54,607 nucleotides of DNA from NCBI GenBank assembly GCA_017302505.1, contig JAFLDH010000008.1, positions 1-54,607 of the forward strand. Direction: 5' to 3'. The translations under genes and the position numbers were made by a program. The notes below the pieces were generated by a model. It searched no databases. It was not told where the DNA came from and worked only from the letters and a program-made list of their open reading frames with translations. Source of the DNA: Burkholderiales bacterium. GTDB taxonomy: Bacteria; Pseudomonadota; Gammaproteobacteria; Burkholderiales; Burkholderiaceae_C. How positions within the stretch are numbered: the first letter of the stretch is position 1; each line of letters begins with the position of its first letter. Below are positions 43,456-51,816 of this stretch, one piece after another.

Positions 43456-44007
43456 ATGAACCACTTCCTCCGCTCCACCCTGTCGCTGGCCGTCGCCCTC
43501 GGCGCCTGTGCCGTCGTCACGTCGCCACGGGCCCATGGCGATGCGCCAGTCGGCGCCTTCAATCTGCACAAGCTGCTGGCCGAGGTGCGCAAGGCGACGG
43601 CGCCCTTCAACGACGTCAACACGGCGATCGCCGCGAACTACGTCAAGTTCCCCGACCTCACCGGCGACTGCGTCGCGCAGCCCGGCCAGGGCGGCATGGG
43701 TATCCACTACCTGAACAGCGCGCTGGTCGACGCCGAACTCGATCCGCTGCGTCCCGAACTGCTGGTCTACCACCAGGGCATCGGCGGCAGCCTGGAACTG
43801 GCTGCCCTCGAGTACGTCGTGCCGCAGCCGGTGTGGGATGCGCTGCACGCGCAGCCGCCGTCGCTGTTCGGCCACCCCTTCCACCTGCTGCGTGTGCCGA
43901 ACCGCTACGGCCTGGCGACGCCGCTGTACACGCTGCACGTCTGGGCGTGGGAGCACAACGCCGATGGACTCTTCAACGATTGGAATCGCCGTGTCAACTG
44001 TCAATGA
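43456..44007 (+). CDS. Exported hypothetical protein
   Basis: 183 residues from the ATG at 43456. Signal peptide: FLRSTLSLAVALGACAVV, then a mature protein with Cys in TGDCVAQP and at the C-terminus (RRVNCQ), which may form a disulfide. Conserved-looking segments: GGMGIHYLN, LLVYHQGIGGSLELAALEYVVP and LHVWAWEHNADGLFNDWN. I recall similar uncharacterised exported proteins. The acidic/His-rich faces could bind metal; unproven. It is followed by an overlapping GTG-started DUF1127 gene. Confidence 0.7.
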   Translation: MNHFLRSTLSLAVALGACAVVTSPRAHGDAPVGAFNLHKLLAEVRKATAPFNDVNTAIAANYVKFPDLTGDCVAQPGQGGMGIHYLNSALVDAELDPLRPELLVYHQGIGGSLELAALEYVVPQPVWDALHAQPPSLFGHPFHLLRVPNRYGLATPLYTLHVWAWEHNADGLFNDWNRRVNCQ

Positions 44008-44236
44008 ACTTCGTCCTGCGCTGCAGCCTGCATGGCTGTCTGCGCTGCTCCTGGCCCTGCGCCGCCACACCGAACGCCGGGCCGGCTTGCGCCATGCCCG
44101 GCAAACCTTGAACTCGCTGAGCCATCTCGACGCTCGCACGCTGCGCGACATCGGGCTGGACGCCAGCGAGGTGGCGTCGGTCTCGCTGGAGTTGGCCGGG
44201 CTCATCGAGGCCACACGCTGGCGCGCCTGGGTCTAG
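43991..44236 (+). CDS. DUF1127-type small basic protein
   Basis: 81 residues from a GTG at 43991 that overlaps the end of the secreted-protein gene by 17 nt. The C-terminal half (TLNSLSHLDARTLRDIGLDASEVASV) matches the YjiS-like DUF1127 motif, found in small Arg-rich proteins that regulate metabolism or bind RNA in alphaproteobacteria. The N-terminus here is unusual for the family. The start is uncertain. Confidence 0.6.
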   Translation: MSTVNELRPALQPAWLSALLLALRRHTERRAGLRHARQTLNSLSHLDARTLRDIGLDASEVASVSLELAGLIEATRWRAWV

Positions 44237-44329
44237 CGCGCCTCGTTCTTCCCGTCGAACGGTCGCTTCCGCAGCGCGACCGCCAGACCTCCTTGTCCGC
44301 TGCGGCTCTTCCTTCTCTGAAAGTCAACC

Positions 44330-44602
44330 ATGAAACGCTACGTGATCGAACGCAACATCCCCGGTGTCGGCCGCCTCGACGACGCACAGCTCAAGGACGC
44401 CTCCGCCACCTCCAACGCCGCGCTGGCCCGGCTGGGCGGTAAGGTGCAGTGGGTGCAATCCTTTGTCGTCGACGACAAGACCTTCTGCATCTACCTCGCC
44501 GATGACGAGGCCCAGGTGCACGAGCACGCCGCGCTGAGCGGCTTCCCCGCCAGCAAGGTCAGTGAGGTGCGCAGCGTCATCGAGCCGATGACCGCCGTCT
44601 GA
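44330..44602 (+). CDS. DUF4242 family protein
   Basis: 90 residues from the ATG at 44330. Single module: MKRYVIERNIPGVGRL, then KVQWVQSFVVDDKTFCIYLADDEAQV, then HAALSGFPASKVSEV. Matches the stand-alone DUF4242 (SCO4226-like nickel-binding) type, with its characteristic HxxxSGFP stretch. Soluble. It is separated from the mddA-like gene by 67 bp holding a strong hairpin (44616-44638). Confidence 0.8.
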   Translation: MKRYVIERNIPGVGRLDDAQLKDASATSNAALARLGGKVQWVQSFVVDDKTFCIYLADDEAQVHEHAALSGFPASKVSEVRSVIEPMTAV

Positions 44603-44615
44603 CGGCTCGCCCGCA

Positions 44616-44638
44616 GCCGCCCCGCGCCGCGGGGCGGC
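44616..44638 (+). terminator. Perfect 10-bp GC hairpin between DUF4242 and mddA
   Basis: GCCGCCCCGC pairs with GCGGGGCGGC around a three-base loop. No T-tract follows, so it is a candidate attenuator or mRNA-stabilising element rather than a full terminator. It could set the ratio of the upstream and downstream genes. Confidence 0.45.
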
Positions 44639-44669
44639 CCCGCCACTCCGATCTTCAGGAGACACCAAC

Positions 44670-45434
44670 ATGGGACTCTTCATCGCCCTCTACGGCGTGG
44701 TCGCCTACGCGATCTTCTTCGCTACCTTCTGCTACGCCGCCGGTTTCGTCGGCAACCTCGTCGTGCCCAAGAGCATCGACGTCGGCATCCCTCCCAGCGC
44801 GGTCGACGAGCCGCTGGCGCTGTCCATCCTCGTCAACTTTCTGCTGCTCGGCGTGTTCGCAATCCAGCACAGCGTCATGGCACGCCCTGCCTTCAAGCGC
44901 TGGTGGACGCGCATCGTGCCGCCGGCGGCCGAGCGCAGTACCTTCGTGCTGTTGGCCAGCCTGGCACTGCTCTTCATGGTTCTCGAGTGGCGACCGCTTC
45001 CGGGAAACGTGTGGGACCTGTCGGGCAGCTCCGCCGGCGCCCTGCTGCACGGTGTCTACGCGCTCGGCTGGGGCCTCGTCCTGGTCGCCACCTTCCAGAT
45101 CGACCACTTCGAGCTGTTTGGCCTCAAGCAGGCGTGGCAGAGCCTGAGCGGCCGCGCCACGCCGACGCCGGCGTTTCGCACGCCCCTGTTGTACCGCCAC
45201 GTGCGGCACCCGATCTACCTGGGCTTCCTGCTCGGCTTCTGGGGCACGCCGGTGATGAGCGCCGGGCACCTGCTGTTCGCAGCCGTGACCTCGGCTTACA
45301 TCCTGGTCGGCATCTGGTTCGAGGAGCGCGACCTGCTCGCGCAGTTCGGCCAGCGTTACCGAAGCTACCGCCAACAGGTCGGCATGCTGCTGCCGCGCCT
45401 CGGCCGCCGGCGCAGCAGCCGTGCCGAGGTCTGA
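44670..45434 (+). CDS. mddA: Methanethiol S-methyltransferase (MddA-like)
   Basis: 254 residues from the ATG at 44670 (AGGAG upstream). About six membrane helices. The sequence runs closely along the MddA pattern as I remember it: AAGFVGNLVVPKSID, FAIQHSVMARPAFKRWWTRIVPP, ERSTFVLLASLALL, then LLYRHVRHPIYLGFLLGFW and EERDLLAQFGQRYRSYRQQV at the isoprenylcysteine-methyltransferase-like C-terminus. It would use S-adenosylmethionine to convert methanethiol to dimethyl sulfide. Next to it are two DUF4242 genes and a VOC protein. Confidence 0.85.
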   Translation: MGLFIALYGVVAYAIFFATFCYAAGFVGNLVVPKSIDVGIPPSAVDEPLALSILVNFLLLGVFAIQHSVMARPAFKRWWTRIVPPAAERSTFVLLASLALLFMVLEWRPLPGNVWDLSGSSAGALLHGVYALGWGLVLVATFQIDHFELFGLKQAWQSLSGRATPTPAFRTPLLYRHVRHPIYLGFLLGFWGTPVMSAGHLLFAAVTSAYILVGIWFEERDLLAQFGQRYRSYRQQVGMLLPRLGRRRSSRAEV

Positions 45435-45435
45435 G

Positions 45436-45855
45436 ATGAACGAGCCTGCGACGGCCTCACCGGGTGCGTTCTGCTGGGTCGACCTTGCCGCCAACGATGC
45501 CGGGCGGGCGATGTCCTTCTACGCCCGGGCGTTCGGCTGGCAGTTCGAGCCGCAGCCTGCCAACGGCGGGCGGTTCACGCGCTGCCGCCATGGCGGCAGC
45601 GACGTCGGCTCGCTCTACGAGCTCCGGCCCGCGCAACTCGCGCGTGGCGTGCCTTCGCACTGGACGCCATACCTGCGCGTGGACAAGCTGGACGCGACGG
45701 TGCCGCGCATCGTGGCACTGGGCGGGCGCATCCTGGTGTCGCCCTTCGAGGTGGATGGCGTCGCACGCATCGCGCTGATCGAGGACGCCGTCGGTGCCGT
45801 TGTCGGCCTGTGGGAGCCACTGCCTCAGGCTCCGCTTGGCACAATACGCCCGTGA
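45436..45855 (+). CDS. VOC (glyoxalase/bleomycin resistance) family protein
   Basis: 139 residues from the ATG at 45436. One VOC fold: FCWVDLAANDAGRAMSFYARAFGWQFE at the N-terminus, a middle beta part, then PYLRVDKLDATVPRIVALGGRILVSPFEV and a C-terminal DAVGAVVGLWEP. Such proteins bind small molecules or act as dioxygenases or glyoxalases. It starts two bases behind mddA and overlaps the next gene by 4 nt (GTGA), so all three are one transcript. Confidence 0.85.
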   Translation: MNEPATASPGAFCWVDLAANDAGRAMSFYARAFGWQFEPQPANGGRFTRCRHGGSDVGSLYELRPAQLARGVPSHWTPYLRVDKLDATVPRIVALGGRILVSPFEVDGVARIALIEDAVGAVVGLWEPLPQAPLGTIRP

Positions 45856-47621
45856 CGTCGGATGCCACGACCTTCCGTTTCGGTGCCTGCGAGCTCGACG
45901 AGGCGCGTCGCTCGCTGACGGTCCATGGGCGCGAGCTGAAGCTGCAGCCGCTGGTGTTCGCCCTGCTGTGCTACCTGGTACGCCACCGCGAGCGGGTGGT
46001 GACCAAAGAAGAGCTGCTGGAGGCGCTGTGGCCGCGCACGATCGTGGTCGACAACGCGCTGCAGCGGGTGGTCAGCCTGGCGCGCAATGCGTTGGACGAG
46101 GCCGGGCTTGCCGACGTTGTCCGCACCTACCCGCGCCACGGCTACCGCTTCTGTCTCGACGAACCGCCCCCCGCGAGCGCTACGGCGCCCGCCGACAACC
46201 GATTGGCCGCCGCCCGCGCCGCCTGCGATCGCAGCGACTGGACTGCCGCCTGCGAGGCCTTCGCTGCGGCCGACGCGCAGGCTGCGCTGGCCAGCGAGGA
46301 CATCGAGACCTGGGGCCGCGCCGCTATCTGCGGTGGGCAAGGGCCGAGCGCCGTCGGCGCGCTCGAGCGCTTGGTGGCCGAACGCAGCGCGGCCGGCGAC
46401 GTGCTGACCGCAGCGCGTGCCACGCTGCTGCTGGTGCAGATCCGTACAGACCAGCGCCAGGGTGTCATCGCACACGGCCTGCTGCAGCGCGCGTCGCGCT
46501 GGCTGGTTGGCCATGTCGACAGTGTTGAACGCGGCCACTACGCCTGGATGTCGGCTCGCATGGCGCTGGTCGGCGGCGACGCCGAGGCCGCACTGGCCCA
46601 CGCCGACGAAGCGTGCCGCATCGGCCGTGCGCAGCACGACGCCGATCTCGAATGCCTGGGACTGACCTACCGCGGGCACTGCCTGATGTCGCGAGGCGAC
46701 GTGGCCGAAGGCCTGGCGCAGCACGACGAGGCTGCCGCGATGATCCGCCTCGGCGGCGTCTGCCCCTGGGCGGCGGGCTGGGCACTGTGCTCGATCCTCT
46801 ACGCGGCGCGCTACCGCAGCGACTGGCTGCGTGCTGCCCAGTTCGCGCACGCCTACGAGGAATGGAGCCGGGCGAGCCGCATGCCGTCGTTTCCCGGCAC
46901 CTGCCAGCTGCACCGCGCCGCGGTGCTCAACGTGCAGGGCGACCTGGACCAGGCCGCCGCCGAGGTGCGCTCCGCAGCGGCGCTGCTCGCGCAGGCGGCC
47001 CCCTGGGCCGAGGGCGACGCGTACTGCGTGCTCGGCGACATCCAGTTGAGCGTCGGCGACCTGGAGGACGCCGAGGCGTCCTACCGCCAGGCGCATGCGC
47101 TCGGCTGGAATCCGCAGCCGGGGCTGGCCCGGCTTCAGTTGCTGAGCGGCCGCGCCGCCGAGGCGCAGCGCGGCCTCGAACGCGCCCTCGACGCGCCCGA
47201 CTTCACGCTGCGCGAACGGCGCACGCAGCTGCTGTGCCTGCTCGTGCACGCCGCGGTCGCCGCCGGTGACATCGCGCGCGCCCGCGAGGCGATGGACCTG
47301 CTCGGAGACGAAGCCCGACGTCAAGACAACGAGTCTCTCACTGCGATGCACAGCGCGGCCGTGGCCGAACTCGCGCTCGCCGATGGCGACGCCAGGCTCG
47401 CGGCGCTGAAGCTTCGCCGCGCGATCCGCGGGTGGCACGAGGTGGGTTCGCCAGTGGGCGAAGTTGAAGCACGCTTGCGCCTGGCCGAGTGCCTGCTCGA
47501 CGACGGCGACCCGCCGGGTGCCGAACTGGAACTGCACGCGGTGCAGACTGCGCTGGCATCGGCCGCGGGGCCATACCGCAAGCGGGTCGAGGCGCTGCGC
47601 GCACGGCTGTCGGCGGCGTAG
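45852..47621 (+). CDS. OmpR/CadC-type winged-helix regulator with TPR region
   Basis: 589 residues from a GTG at 45852. Residues about 5-100 form a winged helix of the OmpR/PhoB type (FRFGACELDEARRSLTVHGRELKLQPLVFALL, then EELLEALWPRTIVVDNALQRVVSLAR, RTYPRHGYRFCL). No receiver or membrane segment follows; instead about 120-585 is helical TPR-like repeats, as in cytosolic winged-helix/TPR activators. It probably senses a ligand or protein partner. The 11-bp direct repeats upstream of 41432 and 42819 are the spacing used by PhoB-type winged helices, so this may be their regulator. Last gene of the cluster. Confidence 0.85.
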   Translation: MTSDATTFRFGACELDEARRSLTVHGRELKLQPLVFALLCYLVRHRERVVTKEELLEALWPRTIVVDNALQRVVSLARNALDEAGLADVVRTYPRHGYRFCLDEPPPASATAPADNRLAAARAACDRSDWTAACEAFAAADAQAALASEDIETWGRAAICGGQGPSAVGALERLVAERSAAGDVLTAARATLLLVQIRTDQRQGVIAHGLLQRASRWLVGHVDSVERGHYAWMSARMALVGGDAEAALAHADEACRIGRAQHDADLECLGLTYRGHCLMSRGDVAEGLAQHDEAAAMIRLGGVCPWAAGWALCSILYAARYRSDWLRAAQFAHAYEEWSRASRMPSFPGTCQLHRAAVLNVQGDLDQAAAEVRSAAALLAQAAPWAEGDAYCVLGDIQLSVGDLEDAEASYRQAHALGWNPQPGLARLQLLSGRAAEAQRGLERALDAPDFTLRERRTQLLCLLVHAAVAAGDIARAREAMDLLGDEARRQDNESLTAMHSAAVAELALADGDARLAALKLRRAIRGWHEVGSPVGEVEARLRLAECLLDDGDPPGAELELHAVQTALASAAGPYRKRVEALRARLSAA

Positions 47622-47637
47622 CGGCCGAGCCGGGCGC

Positions 47638-47675
47638 GGGGTAGTCGTACTTTTCGTGCAGATTGGTGCGCATTC
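47638..47675 (+). repeat. Candidate Tn3-family terminal inverted repeat (left)
   Basis: Begins GGGGTAGTCG and runs about 38 bp, the length and GGGG start usual for Tn3 ends, 120 bp upstream of the transposase. It lacks the ACGCTAAG box of classic members. No matching right end was found down to 51816, so the element may be larger, decayed or of a divergent type. Confidence 0.35.
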
Positions 47676-47796
47676 GCCTGAACCCCAGCATCCATGCGGC
47701 TTTCCGTGCGATGCCTCCGCTCCCAAAGGCCGGAGCCACTGAGCCAGCGGCGACCGCAGGCGTACATTGGCTGCCGACCCGTTTTTGCCCGATGCC

Positions 47797-50736
47797 ATGC
47801 CCGCGTTCGCCCTTCGTTTCGTCGGTCAGGAGGCCCTGCCGCCTCGCCTGAGCGATTTCGACCTGGAGCAGTTCTTCACGCTGCTCTCGGATGACGTTGT
47901 GGCCATCCGGGCGCAGTTCCGCAGCGACCATCGCCTGCCGGCGGCGCTGATGCTGCTGTTCATGCGCGTGGCCGGCCGACCGCTGGACGGCTTCAACGTA
48001 CTGCCTCGCACGCTCCTGCGCAAGACTGCCGAGGCCCTGGCGGTCTCTCAGCCGTCCATCGCCAGCCTGCGTTCGATCTACAAGCGCCGGCAGACGCTTT
48101 CGAAGCACCAGCTCTGGGCCAAGACTTACCTCGGCCTGCGCGAACTTGAGTCCGACGACGATGCCGCGCTGACAGCCACGCTGTTGGCTCAGGCCGCCGA
48201 CGCCTCCCACTCCGATGACCTCGTTCAATCGGCCTGCCAGTGGTTGTTCACGCGTCGCATCCTGATCCCCGGCGCACGCCGCCTGCAGGACTGGGCCAGA
48301 GGAGCCTTCGCAGCGGTTGAGGCCCAGATCCTCAGAGACGTGAACGCTGCCGTGCCGCCTGGCGCCGCCAGCAAGGTGATCGACTCTGCCTACAGCGCCC
48401 GACCGAACGGCGACGGCACGCACCTGGAGTGGCTGAAGACGCCGCCGAAGCGCCACGGCCCCAGCACGCTTGCCGAGACCCTCGAGAAGGTCCGCTACCT
48501 GAAAGCGCTCGGCGTCCACGACTGGAATCTGAGTGCCGTATCGCTGGCCAAGCAGCAGGCCTACGCCCGACAAGTCCAGGCCCGGCGCCCCGTGAAGACG
48601 CGGGACATCAAGCCGTCGCGCCAGCTGATCGAGCTGGTCTGCTTCCTGCGGGTGACCCTGCTCGAACTCACCGACGTGGCGCTGCTGCAGTCCAGCCGAC
48701 GCAGCCAGCAACTGTTCCGCGAGGCAGCGGATAAGGCCCAGTCGAACCGTGCTCGTAGCACGACGAGCCTCGTGCAGCAAGCTGCCAAGGCGCGAGCCGT
48801 TCTCCACGACGAATCCAAGACCTGGCAATCCCGCGTCATCGAGGCCAGGGAACTCCTCGCTGAACTGGCCGAGACCGCAGGCGGCAGCTTCGTATCGCAG
48901 GTGCGCAAGGCTCTGACCGAAGACGGCCAGCGCGTGCACGCCTGCCTGGCGGCACTGAAGGATCTGGAGTTCGGTGGGCGGGAGGGGGATCCGGGATTCG
49001 AGCAGTGGAAGGCGTGGGCAGAACTGCAGCGCGTTGGGGCGACCGAGATGAAGGAAGACGTCGCGCTCCCAGATGTGGGCGCAGCCTGGCATGGGCTGGT
49101 GCGGGACCTCGACCCCCGCTCGGGGTACCGGGCATACGAGGCCTGCACGATGATGTCGCTGCGCAAGAGCCTGCGTCGCGGCAGCGTCTGGCTGGACCAC
49201 TCGTTGAGCTTCCGCGAGCGAGACCAGATGCTCATCCCGCCGGCGCAATGGGCTGTGCAGCGCGACGAACAGGTCGAGCTGCTCGGGATGCCCACGTCGG
49301 CGGCCGAGTTCCTGGAGCCCTTGCTGGCCAACCTCGTGGCCGGCATGTCCGCCGTGGCCGAGGCGCAGCGACGCGGCAAGATCGAGATCCGTGCCGACGG
49401 CATGCTGCACCTGCCGGCGATGACGTCACTGGCCGATCAATCCGAGCCGGTCCGCACCCTCGAGACCATCTACAAGTTCATCGGCAGCGTGCAGTTCCCG
49501 GACCTGTTGCTGGAGGTGGATGCCGCCACCGGGTACAGCGAAGCGCTGCTGGGCCACCGCGCGCAGTCCCCGGGCGAGCTCGTGGCTCTGTACGGCGCCC
49601 TGCTGGCTCATGGCACCGATGCCGACGCCAGGGGCGTCGCCTCGATGATCCCCGGGCTCGAGCCAGCGCAGGTCACGGTGGCCATGCGTGCGCTGGAGGG
49701 CGGCGGACGGCTGCGACGCGCCAACGAGCGCGTGGCCGAGTTCCAGAGCAGGATCCCGATCGCGGCTCTCTGGGGCGACGGTGACAAGGCCTCGGCCGAC
49801 ATGATGTCGCTGGACGCCTCCCGCCACCTGTGGAACGCCCGTGTCGATCCACGCAGGCGCACCTATGCCGCCGGCCTGTACACCCACGTGCGTGACCGAT
49901 GGGGCATCGTGTACGACCAACCGATCGTGCTGAACGAGCGGCAGGCCGGTGTCGCCATCGAAGGCATCGAGCAGCACAACAGCGCGGCGGATCGGATCCG
50001 GATCTCCTTGCTCGCGGTCGACACCCATGGCTACACGAACCCCGCGATGGCCATCGCCAAGCTGCTTGGCTTCGATCTGTGTCCACGGCTGCGGGACCTG
50101 GCCGAGAGAAGGCTCTACCTGCCGCGAGGCTTCACCGTTCCCGAGGGCCTGGAGGCCGTCACCATAAGGCGGGTTTCCATGGCCGCCATCGAGCGCGGTT
50201 GGGACGAACTGCTGCGCCTGGCGGCGTCGATCCGGTCCGGCCGTGTCTCCGCGACGCTGGCGTTGCAGCGTTTCGGGTCGGCAGCCCAGGGTGATCCGCT
50301 GCACCGGGCCGCAGAGCACCTGGGCAGGTTGCTGCGCACCGTGTTTCTGTGCGACTACATCGCCATCGAGGACTTCCGGCGCGAGATCCACACCCTGCTG
50401 AACCGCGGCGAGTCGGTGCATCAGCTTCAGCGCGCGGTGTACTCCGGCAAGGTGGCGCCCGAGCGCGGCCGGCGGCGCGACGAGATGAAGGCGATTTCTG
50501 GCTCGCACGCACTGCTGACGAACATCGTGCTGGCCTGGAACACTGCTCGGATGCACGAGGTGGTCGAGCGGCTCAGGCGGGACAAGATCGAGGTGGAAGA
50601 CGACTGGCTTCGCCGCATCGGACCAGCGCACTTCTCGCACATCAACTTCCGCGGCACGATGAGGTTCGGGGTCGAGAAGTTCGCTGCCGCGCTGATCGAG
50701 CGTGCGTCGAGCCAGGCATCTCGGGCGGCATCGTGA
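47797..50736 (+). CDS. tnpA: Tn3-family transposase (DDE)
   Basis: 979 residues from the ATG at 47797; a TTG at 47767 would add 10. Full length for the family. The N-terminal DUF4158-like DNA-binding part has FALRFVGQEALPPRLSDFDLEQFFTL. The catalytic part has an Asp in GDGDKASADMMSLD, the YTHVRD motif, VDTHGYTNPAMAIAKLLGFDLCPRLRDL, AWNTARMHEVVERL with the Glu region and HINFRG at the C-terminus. Clearly a Tn3 TnpA but divergent from the Tn3/Tn21 subgroups. Intact, with no frameshift. Confidence 0.92.
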   Translation: MPAFALRFVGQEALPPRLSDFDLEQFFTLLSDDVVAIRAQFRSDHRLPAALMLLFMRVAGRPLDGFNVLPRTLLRKTAEALAVSQPSIASLRSIYKRRQTLSKHQLWAKTYLGLRELESDDDAALTATLLAQAADASHSDDLVQSACQWLFTRRILIPGARRLQDWARGAFAAVEAQILRDVNAAVPPGAASKVIDSAYSARPNGDGTHLEWLKTPPKRHGPSTLAETLEKVRYLKALGVHDWNLSAVSLAKQQAYARQVQARRPVKTRDIKPSRQLIELVCFLRVTLLELTDVALLQSSRRSQQLFREAADKAQSNRARSTTSLVQQAAKARAVLHDESKTWQSRVIEARELLAELAETAGGSFVSQVRKALTEDGQRVHACLAALKDLEFGGREGDPGFEQWKAWAELQRVGATEMKEDVALPDVGAAWHGLVRDLDPRSGYRAYEACTMMSLRKSLRRGSVWLDHSLSFRERDQMLIPPAQWAVQRDEQVELLGMPTSAAEFLEPLLANLVAGMSAVAEAQRRGKIEIRADGMLHLPAMTSLADQSEPVRTLETIYKFIGSVQFPDLLLEVDAATGYSEALLGHRAQSPGELVALYGALLAHGTDADARGVASMIPGLEPAQVTVAMRALEGGGRLRRANERVAEFQSRIPIAALWGDGDKASADMMSLDASRHLWNARVDPRRRTYAAGLYTHVRDRWGIVYDQPIVLNERQAGVAIEGIEQHNSAADRIRISLLAVDTHGYTNPAMAIAKLLGFDLCPRLRDLAERRLYLPRGFTVPEGLEAVTIRRVSMAAIERGWDELLRLAASIRSGRVSATLALQRFGSAAQGDPLHRAAEHLGRLLRTVFLCDYIAIEDFRREIHTLLNRGESVHQLQRAVYSGKVAPERGRRRDEMKAISGSHALLTNIVLAWNTARMHEVVERLRRDKIEVEDDWLRRIGPAHFSHINFRGTMRFGVEKFAAALIERASSQASRAAS

Positions 50737-50785
50737 CCGGCGTCTGCAATCGCTGAGCTGTGAGGGTGCAGGCTGGCAGTACGTG

Positions 50786-50802
50786 TTGACAACCGTTGTC
50801 AA
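50786..50802. promoter_or_regulatory. Palindromic ParD operator
   Basis: TTGACAAC-C-GTTGTCAA, a perfect 8-bp dyad with one central base, 18 bp upstream of the antitoxin start. Its left arm includes a TTGACA -35 hexamer, so a bound ParD dimer would block the promoter: classic TA autoregulation. Confidence 0.75.
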
Positions 50803-50820
50803 ACAACCCAAGATTGCGAC

Positions 50821-51072
50821 ATGAGCCGCCAGACCATGAGTTTCGCCTTGCCCGAGTCGATGCGTGAGTACATCGACAACCGGGTCGCCGCCGGCAACTA
50901 CGGCAACACCAGCGAGTACATCCGCGACCTGGTCCGGCGCGACCAGGAAGAACAGGCCAAGCAGCGGCTGCGCAACCTCATCGAAGAAGGGCTGGCGTCC
51001 GGGCCCGGTCGGCGTCGCACCAAGGCCGACGAGAAGGAACTGCTGGCGATCGCTCGCGGCGAGATCGATTGA
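50821..51072 (+). CDS. parD: ParD antitoxin
   Basis: 83 residues from the ATG at 50821. Ribbon-helix-helix DNA-binding N-terminus (TMSFALPESMREYIDNRVAAGNYGNTSEYIRDLVRRD) followed by an acidic C-terminal arm that neutralises the toxin (QAKQRLRNLIEEGLASGP). Typical ParD length. It should bind the palindrome at 50786-50802. The stop overlaps the toxin start by four bases. Confidence 0.93.
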   Translation: MSRQTMSFALPESMREYIDNRVAAGNYGNTSEYIRDLVRRDQEEQAKQRLRNLIEEGLASGPGRRRTKADEKELLAIARGEID

Positions 51073-51395
51073 AGCCGGCGGTTCTGCGCCCGCAGGCGCT
51101 GCGCGACCAGCAGGGCGAGGTCCGGTACTACCGAAAGGAAGGCGGCACCCGCCTGGCGATGAAGGTGGCTAAGGCCACGAACCAGGCGCTCGATCAGGTT
51201 GAACTCGAACCGCGCATGGGCTCGCCGAGGCTGGGGAACTTGCTTGAAATACCAGGGCTGAGGACGTGGCGGGTGGGCAAGTTTCCGCTGGTGTGGTGCT
51301 ACTTCGAGCGAGGGAACCATCTGGACGTGGTGCGGCTGCTCGGTGAGCGCCAGGACATCGTCGCGATCCTGGGCGGCGAGTTCGGCTCGAACTGA
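51069..51395 (+). CDS. parE: ParE toxin
   Basis: 108 residues from a TTG at 51069 whose last bases overlap the parD stop (TTGA). The RelE/ParE fold is visible: LRPQALRDQQGEVRYYRKEGG, MKVAKATNQALDQVELEPRMG, LGNLLEIPGLRTWRVGKFPLVWCYFERG and VVRLLGERQDIVAIL. A probable gyrase poison. The use of TTG at an overlap limits toxin output. Located in the transposon region. Confidence 0.9.
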   Translation: MKPAVLRPQALRDQQGEVRYYRKEGGTRLAMKVAKATNQALDQVELEPRMGSPRLGNLLEIPGLRTWRVGKFPLVWCYFERGNHLDVVRLLGERQDIVAILGGEFGSN

Positions 51396-51816
51396 CGCCG
51401 CCGCTTGCTTCGATTCGACACGGGGCCGTGGTCAACGACCGGTCTACGGCAAGCAGATCGCCGGGACGGTCGACTCGAATCGACCCTGAAGAGTCAACCG
51501 CAGCAATGATCTCGCCGCTCAAAAGGTGACGGTCGGACCGTTCATCCTCAATGCCGACTATGCGGTGTACCCGGAGTCGATCCGCTGCGGACGCCCGTTC
51601 TGTCCACCCGGCTGCCGTCAAGTTGCCACCCTCGTCCGCGGCGCGCTTTGGCCGGCCTTGATGCCCGTGCCGGGAGCCATGAACCCCGCGCCGTGCGGGT
51701 ACAGTTCCGCTGCGGCCGGCGCAGGCGGGCTGTGGCTTTCGCGCGCGCCACGTCATGCCACCGCGCACGGAACCTCGTCGTCCGCACACCTGCAGTTGCA
51801 GATTCTTTCAGGGAAA
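51396..51816. other. 421-bp intergenic region
   Basis: No gene. It contains an inverted repeat GGTCGA-N6-TCGACC (about 51470-51487), which may be a decayed element end or an operator. The right inverted repeat of the Tn3 element was looked for here and not found. The LysR promoter lies at the right. Confidence 0.45.

Larger units (their letters stand above)
47638..51395 (+). mobile_element. Putative Tn3-family element with a ParDE passenger
   Basis: Spans the candidate left end, the transposase and the adjacent TA pair. No resolvase gene or right inverted repeat is visible, so the right boundary is uncertain. Tn3 elements with toxin-antitoxin passengers are known; the ParDE location directly behind tnpA fits that pattern. 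Confidence 0.5.

Noticed and set aside
47338-49410. 690-residue minus-strand frame over the transposase
   Set aside because: Antisense to intact TnpA, no start signal, no recognisable domain.
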